From Bacillota bacterium (GTDB lineage: Bacteria; Bacillota; Clostridia; Lachnospirales; Bianqueaceae), in assembly GCA_017474705.1 (NCBI GenBank), contig JAFVHC010000132.1, forward strand, positions 1-6,477: a stretch of DNA of 6,477 nt, written 5' to 3'. A program made the position numbers and the translations under genes. The notes beneath the pieces were generated by a model. The model was given only the letters and a program-made list of their open reading frames with translations. It did not search any database and was not told where the DNA came from. Positions 1 to 5,973 of the stretch are shown piece by piece. Position 1 is the first letter of the stretch. Each line of letters begins with the position of its first letter.

Positions 1-2057
1 AGCTTGGTACCGATTTCCCGACCGATCCGAAAGAACAGCTGATGGGCGCCATCAAGGCTGTTTTCCGCAGCTGGGACAACCCGCGCGCGAACGTTTATCG
101 TCGTGACAACGACATCCCCTACAGCTGGGGTACTGCCGTTAACGTACAGTCCATGGCCTTTGGTAACATGGGTGATGACTGCGGTACCGGTGTTGCGTTC
201 ACTCGTGACCCCGCGACCGGAGCGAAGGGCCTGTTCGGTGAGTTCCTGACCAATGCACAGGGCGAAGATGTCGTCGCCGGTGTCCGTACCCCGATGCACA
301 TCACCGAGATGGAGCAGAAGTTCCCCGAAGCTTTCGAGCAGTTCGTAAACGTCTGCAAGACTCTGGAAGATCATTATCGCGACATGCAGGATATGGAGTT
401 CACCGTTGAGCACGGTAAACTGTACATGCTGCAGACCCGTAATGGTAAGCGTACCGCTCAGGCCGCTCTGAAGATCGCCTGCGATCTGGTCGACGAAGGT
501 ATGCGTACTCCTGAAGAGGCGGTCGCTATGATCGATCCTCGTAACCTTGATACACTGCTGCATCCGCAGTTCGACGCTGCCGCTCTGAAGGCTGCGACTC
601 CGATGGGCAAGGGCCTGGGTGCTTCTCCTGGTGCTGCCTGCGGTAAGGTCGTCTTCACGGCTGATGACGCTGTCGAGTGGGCTGCCCGCGGCGAGAAGGT
701 CGTTCTTGTCCGTCTGGAGACCTCTCCGGAAGACATCACCGGTATGAAGAGTGCTGAAGGTATCCTGACCGTTCGCGGCGGCATGACCTCTCACGCTGCT
801 GTTGTTGCCCGTGGTATGGGTGAGTGCTGCGTTTCCGGCTGTGGCGATATCGCTATGGACGAAGAAAACAAGAAGTTCACTCTGGGCGGCAAAGAGTTCC
901 ACGAGGGAGACTATATCTCCATCGATGGTACCACCGGTAACATCTATGATGGCATCATCCCGACCGTCGACGCTACCATCGCTGGCGAGTTCGGCCGCGT
1001 CATGGCTTGGGCTGATGAGTACCGCACCATGAAGGTCCGCACCAATGCTGATACTCCGGAAGACGCCAAGAAGGCTGTTGAGCTGGGCGCCGAGGGTATC
1101 GATCTGTGCCGTACCGAGCATATGTTCTTTGGCGAAGGCCGTATCGATGCATTCCGTGAAATGATCTGCTCCGAGACAGTCGAAGAGCGTGAGAAGGCCA
1201 TGGAGAAGATCCTTCCGTATCAGCAGTCCGACTTTGAAGGCCTGTTCGAAGCTCTGGAAGGCAACCCGGTTACCATCCGTTTCCTGGATCCGCCGCTGCA
1301 TGAGTTCGTTCCGACTGAGGAAGAGGACATCAAGAAGCTGGCTGATGCCCAGGGCAAGACTGTGGAAGAGATCAAGGTCATCATCGATGGTCTGAAGGAA
1401 TTCAACCCGATGATGGGTCATCGTGGCTGCCGTCTGGCTGTCACCTATCCGGAGATCGCTGTTATGCAGACGACCGCTGTCATCCGTGCCGCGATCAATG
1501 TTTCCAAGAAGCATCCGGATTGGACCATCGTTCCTGAGATCATGATCCCGCTGGTCGGCGACATCAAAGAGCTCAAGTATGTCCAGAAGTTCGTCGTCGA
1601 GACGGCTGACAAGGAGATCGCTGCTGCCGGTTCCGATCTTAAGTATGAAGTCGGTACCATGATCGAGATCCCGCGCGCGGCTCTGACTGCTGACGAGATC
1701 GCTGCTGAGGCTGACTTCTTCTGCTTCGGTACCAACGATCTGACGCAGATGACCTACGGCTTCTCCCGTGATGATGCCGGTAAGTTCCTGAACGCTTACT
1801 ACGATGCCAAGATCTTCGAGAACGATCCGTTTGCGAAGCTGGATCAGGTAGGCGTTGGCAAACTGATGAAGATGGCGATCGATCTGGGCAAGCCGGTCAA
1901 TCCGAATCTGCACATCGGTATCTGCGGTGAGCATGGCGGCGATCCGAGCTCTGTTGAGTTCTGCAACAAGATCGGTCTGAACTATGTATCCTGCAGCCCG
2001 TTCCGTGTGCCGATCGCTCGTCTGGCTGCTGCTCAGGCTGCGATTTCTCAGAAGTAA
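1..2057 (+). CDS. ppdK: Pyruvate, phosphate dikinase, C-terminal part (5' truncated by window)
   Basis: Cytoplasmic enzyme that reversibly interconverts ATP + phosphate + pyruvate and AMP + PPi + PEP. In fermenting anaerobes it often runs towards pyruvate and ATP. The frame is open from base 3 (LGTDFPTDPKEQL...) to TAA at 2055-2057, giving 684 codons. Visible parts, counted from base 3: the rest of the N-terminal ATP-grasp domain, with GTGVAFTRDPATG and NAQGEDVVAG near residues 58-90; the swivelling phosphohistidine domain with GGMTSHAAVVARGMG, whose catalytic His codon is 792-794 (residue 264); and the C-terminal PEP/pyruvate TIM barrel with GICGEHGGDPSSVEFC, whose catalytic Cys codon is 1923-1925 (residue 641). 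From memory, Clostridium symbiosum PPDK (874 aa) has these residues at His455 and Cys831. The His-Cys spacing (377 versus 376) and the 43-residue tail agree, so about 190 N-terminal residues lie upstream. No frameshift or missing key residue is seen. An in-frame ATG at 42 is internal, not the start. Confidence 0.97.
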   Translation, partial: LGTDFPTDPKEQLMGAIKAVFRSWDNPRANVYRRDNDIPYSWGTAVNVQSMAFGNMGDDCGTGVAFTRDPATGAKGLFGEFLTNAQGEDVVAGVRTPMHITEMEQKFPEAFEQFVNVCKTLEDHYRDMQDMEFTVEHGKLYMLQTRNGKRTAQAALKIACDLVDEGMRTPEEAVAMIDPRNLDTLLHPQFDAAALKAATPMGKGLGASPGAACGKVVFTADDAVEWAARGEKVVLVRLETSPEDITGMKSAEGILTVRGGMTSHAAVVARGMGECCVSGCGDIAMDEENKKFTLGGKEFHEGDYISIDGTTGNIYDGIIPTVDATIAGEFGRVMAWADEYRTMKVRTNADTPEDAKKAVELGAEGIDLCRTEHMFFGEGRIDAFREMICSETVEEREKAMEKILPYQQSDFEGLFEALEGNPVTIRFLDPPLHEFVPTEEEDIKKLADAQGKTVEEIKVIIDGLKEFNPMMGHRGCRLAVTYPEIAVMQTTAVIRAAINVSKKHPDWTIVPEIMIPLVGDIKELKYVQKFVVETADKEIAAAGSDLKYEVGTMIEIPRAALTADEIAAEADFFCFGTNDLTQMTYGFSRDDAGKFLNAYYDAKIFENDPFAKLDQVGVGKLMKMAIDLGKPVNPNLHIGICGEHGGDPSSVEFCNKIGLNYVSCSPFRVPIARLAAAQAAISQK

Positions 2058-2081
2058 TTTCTGTAAAAACACATGAATACA

Positions 2082-2122
2082 GGACCAGATGCGTCTGATT
2101 TAGACGTATCTGGTTCTTTTTT
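2082..2122 (+). terminator. Intrinsic terminator after ppdK
   Basis: Arms ACCAGATGCGTCT (2084-2096) and AGACGTATCTGGT (2102-2114) pair over 13 bp with one G-U wobble around the loop GATTT. Two further pairs, G2083-U2115 and G2082-C2116, can extend the stem. Six T residues follow at 2117-2122. It starts about 25 nt after the ppdK stop codon and should end that transcript before the transporter promoter. Confidence 0.93.
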
Positions 2123-2184
2123 GTGCAAAATGAGTTTTTTTGTTAACAATCTGTAAATGAAAGTCGCGTAAGTTATTAAAATCC

Positions 2185-2217
2185 TACAAAAATATGATTG
2201 TTTTTCTGTACAAAAAT
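2185..2217 (+). repeat. 9-bp direct repeat upstream of the transporter promoter
   Basis: TACAAAAAT occurs at 2185-2193 and again at 2209-2217, 24 bp start to start. The second copy ends 10 bp before the -35 box. Spaced direct repeats just upstream of -35 suit an activator such as an AraC-type response regulator, which often controls LplB/YtcP/LplA-type transporters. The region is AT-rich, so chance is a real alternative. No regulator gene is in the window. Confidence 0.35.
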
Positions 2218-2227
2218 CAAATATTTC

Positions 2228-2257
2228 TTGACAATAATGCATTCTTTCCTGTATTAT
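2228..2257 (+). promoter_or_regulatory. Sigma-A type promoter of the transporter operon
   Basis: A perfect -35 TTGACA (2228-2233) is followed by an 18-bp spacer and the -10 TATTAT (2252-2257), one mismatch from TATAAT. Transcription would start near 2263-2265, leaving a leader of about 60 nt before the GTG start at 2325. The promoter lies downstream of the ppdK terminator and is the only good promoter I find in the 2058-2324 gap. The near-consensus boxes suggest strong basal activity unless it is repressed. Confidence 0.8.
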
Positions 2258-2259
2258 TG
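2232..2259. promoter_or_regulatory. Candidate operator: inverted repeat across the promoter
   Basis: CAATAATGCA (2232-2241) and TGTATTATTG (2250-2259) are reverse complements at 9 of 10 positions, separated by 8 bp. The outer 7 bp on each side are perfect. The dyad covers the end of the -35 box, the whole spacer and the -10 box, so a dimeric protein bound there would exclude RNA polymerase. The dyad is seen directly; the operator role is inference. Part of the symmetry uses the AT-rich -10 sequence, so coincidence is possible. It matches no operator I can name. Confidence 0.4.
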
Positions 2260-2284
2260 GACAAAGAGAAGGTGTAAAGTTGCA

Positions 2285-2308
2285 ATGCTTTATGCCATCG
2301 TTCAATAA
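2285..2308 (+). CDS. Possible 7-codon leader ORF (MLYAIVQ)
   Basis: ATG at 2285 opens a short frame, MLYAIVQ, ending with TAA at 2306-2308. It lies inside the predicted mRNA leader. AGAAGGTG (2267-2274) differs by one base from the ideal AGGAGGTG and sits 10 nt before this ATG. The stop overlaps the AAAGGAGG ribosome binding site of the first permease, so ribosomes ending here could affect permease initiation. The same TAAAGGAGG string links the two permease genes. An ORF this short could be fortuitous. The same binding site could instead serve an in-frame upstream start of the permease (TTG at 2280). Confidence 0.3.
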   Translation: MLYAIVQ

Positions 2309-2314
2309 AGGAGG
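2307..2314 (+). promoter_or_regulatory. Ribosome binding site that fixes the permease 1 start
   Basis: AAAGGAGG is a near-perfect Shine-Dalgarno sequence, 10 nt before GTG at 2325. It favours GTG 2325 over the in-frame ATG at 2292 and TTG at 2280. The ATG at 2292 has no ribosome binding site at a suitable distance. Confidence 0.8.
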
Positions 2315-2324
2315 AAGGTTTATC

Positions 2325-3302
2325 GTGGCAACAACGAACACGAAGCCGAAAATGCCCAAAACAGGCTATGTAGAAGGAGCTGGTTTTGCGGGTTTCCGGC
2401 ACAACATCAAGATTGACTTCCGAAGGAATAAGGTGCTTTATTTCCTCTCGATCCCGATCATCGTCTGGTATATAATCTTCCATTATATCCCGATGGTCGG
2501 CATCGTGATGGCCTTCCAGAAGTTCAGTCCCGCCCTCGGCTTTTTCGAAAGCCCTTGGATCGGCTTCACTAACTTTGTCCGTTTCTTTACTGGTCCTTAT
2601 TTTGGACGTCTGCTGCGCAACACGACCATGATCGGTGTTCTGGACGTTATCTTCGGTTTCCCGGCACCCATCATCTTTGCGTTGCTGCTCAACGAGATCA
2701 AAGTCACCAAGTATAAGAAATTCGTTCAGACGGTTTCTTATATGCCGTACTTCATCTCCATGGTCGTTGTCTGCGGTCTTATCGTTGACTTTACCCAGAG
2801 CGGCGGCCTGATCTCCCACCTTGTATCTTCTCTTACCGGCAAAGCTCCGGAAAACCTGCTGGCCAATCCCCGTTACTATTGGGCGATCCACATCATCTCC
2901 AATATCTGGCAGGGCATGGGCTATGGTTCCATCATCTACATCGCCGCTTTGGCCAGTGTAGATCAGGAGCCGTACGAGGCAGCCGCGATCGACGGTGCCA
3001 ACCGTTGGCAGCGTACGATCCATATCACCATCCCGTCTCTGGTCCCGACGATCATGATCATGCTGATCCTGCGCATGGGCTCCCTGCTGCAGGTCGGCGC
3101 GGACAAGATCCTGCTTCTGTATACGCCTGCTACATATGAAACGGCTGATGTCATCAGCACGTACATCTATCGAAGCGGTCTGCAGAACTATGATTATGGT
3201 TTCGCTACAGCCGTTGGTCTGTTCAACTCTGTGATCGGTACCTTGTTCCTGGTCGTGACAAACGCGATCTCCAGAAAATATACAGAGTCGAGTCTGTTCT
3301 AA
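2325..3302 (+). CDS. Carbohydrate ABC transporter permease, LplB type
   Basis: Inner-membrane subunit of an ABC importer of the CUT1 group (binding-protein-dependent transport, MalF-like; close to LplB/YteP of Bacillus). From GTG 2325 the protein has 325 aa, usual for the family. About six membrane segments can be read: residues 37-61 (with the family-typical WYIIFHYIPM), 98-121, 133-155, 185-210, 235-257 and 288-312. The cytoplasmic EAA loop that docks the ATPase is EAAAIDGANRWQRTIHITIP, starting at Glu218 with the conserved Gly at 224. The first 24 or so residues are polar and variable; starting at TTG 2280 would add 15 more. It is the first gene of the operon, and its TAA overlaps the ribosome binding site of the next permease, which suggests translational coupling. 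The substrate is probably an oligosaccharide, but the sequence does not fix it. Confidence 0.93.
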   Translation: MATTNTKPKMPKTGYVEGAGFAGFRHNIKIDFRRNKVLYFLSIPIIVWYIIFHYIPMVGIVMAFQKFSPALGFFESPWIGFTNFVRFFTGPYFGRLLRNTTMIGVLDVIFGFPAPIIFALLLNEIKVTKYKKFVQTVSYMPYFISMVVVCGLIVDFTQSGGLISHLVSSLTGKAPENLLANPRYYWAIHIISNIWQGMGYGSIIYIAALASVDQEPYEAAAIDGANRWQRTIHITIPSLVPTIMIMLILRMGSLLQVGADKILLLYTPATYETADVISTYIYRSGLQNYDYGFATAVGLFNSVIGTLFLVVTNAISRKYTESSLF

Positions 3303-3308
3303 AGGAGG
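3301..3308 (+). promoter_or_regulatory. Ribosome binding site of permease 2, overlapping the previous stop
   Basis: AAAGGAGG lies 9 nt before ATG 3318. Its first two bases are the end of the permease 1 stop codon TAA (3300-3302). This links translation of the two permeases, which should be made in equal amounts because they form a heterodimer. Confidence 0.85.
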
Positions 3309-3317
3309 GGACAATCC

Positions 3318-4217
3318 ATGGTTGAGAAAAAATCTATCAGCGGTATCATTTTCGATGTATTGAACTACCTCTTCATGGCGTTGATTGCCTTCATCTGTGT
3401 CGTTCCTATCATCCACGTTATCTGGGCTTCCGTTTCCGATCCGGCTTCTGTCGATAAAGCCACCAGCTTCATCCTTTGGCCGCTTGGCAAACCTTCATTC
3501 AATGCGTACCGCATCATCCTGAAGTACAAGAACATCTGGACCGGTTATAAGAACACGCTGTTCTATGTCGTCGCCCAGTGTCTGCTGACCAGCGTACTTA
3601 CTGTTATCGCTGGTTACATCACCTCCCGTAAACGTTTCCGTTATCGCAACGTTCTGATGATGTTCCTTGCGTTCACCATGTTGTTCAATGGTGGTATGAT
3701 CCCGACCTACATGGTCGTCAACTACCTTGGTCTTCTGGATACCCGCGCGGCTCTTCTGATCCCGCAGGCGATGAGCGTTTTCTACATCATCATCATGCGT
3801 ACCGCCATCTCCGGCATTCCGGATTCCCTGGAAGAATCCGCCCGTATCGATGGTGCCGGTGAATTCACGGTCATGTTCCGGATCATCCTTCCGCTTTGCA
3901 AAGCGACGTTCGCGGTCATCATCCTGTTCATCGCCGTCGGTAAGTGGAATGAGTGGTTCCCGGCGCTGCTGTATCTGCCGCAGTCCAAGGATAAGTATCC
4001 GCTGCAGATGTTCATGCGTGAGATCCTGATCTCCGCGCAGAACTCTACCTCTTCTGTAACACAGAGTGCCGCGGAATATATGGACAATGCGCAGATGTAC
4101 AAAACTCTGGTCAAGTATGGTGCGATCGTCGTTTCGACTCTGCCGATCCTGCTGATCTATCCGTTCTGCCAGAAGTATTTCGTTACCGGTGTTATGATCG
4201 GCTCCGTCAAGGGCTGA
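3318..4217 (+). CDS. Carbohydrate ABC transporter permease, YtcP/LplC type
   Basis: Second membrane subunit of the importer (CUT1, MalG-like), 299 aa, the normal family length. It would pair with the preceding permease to form the channel. Membrane segments can be read near residues 15-38, 80-100, 112-133, 145-162, 190-210 and 262-282. Family landmarks are MLFNGGMIPTYMVV in the middle, the EAA-type loop EESARIDGAGEFTVMFRIILP starting near residue 172 (Gly179), WNEWFPALLYL after it, and the C-terminal end QKYFVTGVMIGSVKG, nearly invariant in YtcP-like proteins. In the EAA loop Ser replaces the first Ala (ESA instead of EAA), a mild change. The 15-nt gap to permease 1 and the overlapping ribosome binding site put both in one transcript. 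No ATPase gene is adjacent. Confidence 0.95.
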   Translation: MVEKKSISGIIFDVLNYLFMALIAFICVVPIIHVIWASVSDPASVDKATSFILWPLGKPSFNAYRIILKYKNIWTGYKNTLFYVVAQCLLTSVLTVIAGYITSRKRFRYRNVLMMFLAFTMLFNGGMIPTYMVVNYLGLLDTRAALLIPQAMSVFYIIIMRTAISGIPDSLEESARIDGAGEFTVMFRIILPLCKATFAVIILFIAVGKWNEWFPALLYLPQSKDKYPLQMFMREILISAQNSTSSVTQSAAEYMDNAQMYKTLVKYGAIVVSTLPILLIYPFCQKYFVTGVMIGSVKG

Positions 4218-4271
4218 CATAATATAAATGATCACCTTTATTTCAAAAGAGGAAAGTGAGGAAAAAAGTAA

Positions 4272-5897
4272 ATGTTGAAAAGAACTCTGGCTCTGGTCCT
4301 TGCGGTTCTGATGGTCATGGCCATGTTCAGCGCCTGCTCCAAGAAAGACGCTGGCGGCAATGGCGGAGCTCCCGCGGAAGCAAAAGAATGGAACTGGCCC
4401 TTGGAAGAGACCAAGACTCTGTCTGTATGGCTGCAGTGGACCAACGATTATGTTGAGGAGCCGAATGAACTGACGGCGATCCAGCAGATCGAGAAGAACA
4501 CCAACGTTCATATCGAGTGGACTCATGTCGATGGCAACACCGCTCAGGAACAGTTCGGCTTGATGCTGGCTTCCGGTAAGTATCCGGACATCATCCGTGG
4601 TGTCAACTCCTATTATCCTGGCGGCACCGAGAAGGGTGTTGCTGATGGCGTTCTTGCTGAGCTGACCGATGTCGTCGATGCTTACATGCCCAACTATCAG
4701 AAACTGCGCACCAGTTCGGACCAGCTGAAGAAAGATACCGTCACTGATGATGGCCGTATCGTTGGCCCCTGGACCATTACTTCTTACTTTGGTTCTTCCA
4801 ATGTAACCGGTGAGCGCGTATGGGACGGTGTCTGCGTACGTAAAGACTGGCTGGATGAGACTGGTATGGATCTTCCCCGCACCATCGCTGACTGGGAAGC
4901 TCTGCTGCCTGAGATCCAGAAGAACCATCCGGAATGCGAAGCGCCTCTGATGATCGGCTCCAACGGTGCTGATGGACTGAGCAGCTTCCTGTCCGCTTAT
5001 GGCGTTCTGAAAGACTTCTATCACGAAGGTCCTACTGTTAAGTATGGCCCGATGGAAGATGGTTACAAACAGTGGCTCGAACTGTTCCATGATTGGTATC
5101 AGCGCGGCCTGATCGACCCGAACTTCATGACCAATGGTGCTGACATCCTTTGCCCGTCTGATTATCTGGGCACTGGCAAAGCCTTCTCCGGTCTGGAACT
5201 GTGGGGTCTGACTGATGTCGTTCTGCAGGCTCAGGGCTACAACACTGACGAAAACTTCAAGATCGTTGCAACTTCTCAGCCTGTCCTGAAGGAAGGCGAT
5301 ACGCCTCAGATCGGTCTGGATACCAGCTCCCTGATCAAAGAGCAGCTGGGTATCTCCAAGAAGACGGAAGATCTGGAACTGACCTGCCGTTATCTGGACT
5401 ACTGGTATTCTGATGAGTGCATGCTTCTTGACTCCGTTGGTCTCGAAGGCGAGTCTTACACTGTCGATGATCAGGGCGTCTATCATCTGACTCCTGCTAT
5501 GCAGCAGATGGTCGACGATGGCAAGGTCAATACCCTGTCTGAAGCTATGTACATGTACACCCTGGGTACTTCCGATTTCGGTCTGTACAACTGGGGTATG
5601 TTCGATCCGATCTATGAAGGCAACCCGGCTCTGGATGCGTACGATGAATTCGACAAGTCCAAATTCGATCTGATGATGCCTTCTTCCATGACCTTGACCG
5701 ACGAGGAAAATACCGAGTTTGCTTCTCTGTATACCGACATCGAGACTCTGGCCAACGAGAACACCGTTAAATTCATCACCGGTGAGAAATCTCTGGATGA
5801 GTGGGATGACTATGTAGCACAGTTGAAGCAGTATGGTGTTGAGCGCTGCATCGAACTGAAGCAGGCTGCTCTTGACCGTTACAACGCTCGTAAGTAA
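4272..5897 (+). CDS. Substrate-binding lipoprotein of the ABC transporter, LplA/YtcQ type
   Basis: Extracellular solute-binding protein (family 1, large LplA-like group), 541 aa, that would capture the sugar and deliver it to the two permeases. The N-terminus is a lipoprotein signal peptide: MLKR, a hydrophobic core, then the lipobox FSAC with the lipidated Cys at residue 22, and a Gly/Ala/Lys-rich linker to about residue 36. Phe replaces the common Leu at -3. Family-typical stretches are GLMLASGKYPDII (about 96-108), VRKDWLDETGMDLP (189-202), a WYQRGLIDPNF segment near 277-287, GLEGESYTV (390-398), and the end ALDRYNARK. The start is ATG 4272, 10 nt after AAGTGAGG (4254-4261); a second purine-rich AAAAGAGG lies at 4245-4252. 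The 54-nt gap after permease 2 has no clear terminator or promoter. The hairpin behind the gene may raise its mRNA level over the next gene. Confidence 0.94.
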   Translation: MLKRTLALVLAVLMVMAMFSACSKKDAGGNGGAPAEAKEWNWPLEETKTLSVWLQWTNDYVEEPNELTAIQQIEKNTNVHIEWTHVDGNTAQEQFGLMLASGKYPDIIRGVNSYYPGGTEKGVADGVLAELTDVVDAYMPNYQKLRTSSDQLKKDTVTDDGRIVGPWTITSYFGSSNVTGERVWDGVCVRKDWLDETGMDLPRTIADWEALLPEIQKNHPECEAPLMIGSNGADGLSSFLSAYGVLKDFYHEGPTVKYGPMEDGYKQWLELFHDWYQRGLIDPNFMTNGADILCPSDYLGTGKAFSGLELWGLTDVVLQAQGYNTDENFKIVATSQPVLKEGDTPQIGLDTSSLIKEQLGISKKTEDLELTCRYLDYWYSDECMLLDSVGLEGESYTVDDQGVYHLTPAMQQMVDDGKVNTLSEAMYMYTLGTSDFGLYNWGMFDPIYEGNPALDAYDEFDKSKFDLMMPSSMTLTDEENTEFASLYTDIETLANENTVKFITGEKSLDEWDDYVAQLKQYGVERCIELKQAALDRYNARK

Positions 5898-5911
5898 TCT
5901 TGTGTCTATGA

Positions 5912-5941
5912 GGGAAAAGCGTCCTTTTAGGGCGCTTTCCT
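5912..5941 (+). terminator. Hairpin after the binding-protein gene, probably a partial terminator or mRNA 3' stabiliser
   Basis: AAAGCGTCC (5916-5924) pairs with GGGCGCTTT (5930-5938) over 9 bp, with one T-G wobble and the loop TTTTA. With A5915 bulged, GGG 5912-5914 can pair with CCT 5939-5941. Only a broken T-tract follows (TTCATTT from 5942), so termination should be weak or partial. The next gene starts 33 nt later and shows no strong promoter of its own, so read-through into it is likely. Confidence 0.55.
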
Positions 5942-5973
5942 TTCATTTAGTACGTAATTAAGGAGAAACATTC

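Noticed and set aside
2140..2149. Perfect 10-bp palindrome TTGTTAACAA, resembling overlapping halves of a clostridial Rex site.
   Set aside because: A Rex site needs the two halves separated by a spacer of several bases. Here they are collapsed, the region is AT-rich, and the palindrome lies about 80 bp upstream of the promoter.
2157..2175. ATGAAAGTCGCG looked at first like a catabolite-repression (cre) box.
   Set aside because: The spacing is off by one base and the second half does not match, so it does not fit the cre consensus.
2280..2324. TTG 2280 or ATG 2292 as the start of permease 1, adding 15 or 11 residues.
   Set aside because: GTG 2325 has a far better ribosome binding site at normal spacing. 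The extra residues lack family similarity. TTG 2280 is not fully excluded because AGAAGGTG lies 5 nt upstream of it.
2217..3416. A 399-codon minus-strand frame opposite permease 1.
   Set aside because: Antisense shadow of a well-supported permease, with a polar, repetitive translation and no recognised motif.
4218..4271. Possible separate promoter or terminator before the binding-protein gene.
   Set aside because: Only weak A/T pairing (ATAAA with TTTAT) is present, with no T-tract and no -35/-10 pair that I could support.
3495..5486. A stop-free minus-strand frame of 663 codons covering most of permease 2 and the binding-protein gene.
   Set aside because: It is antisense to two clear family genes. 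Its translation is rich in Asp, Arg and Gln with no recognisable domain. It arises because the sense genes rarely use codons whose complements are stops.
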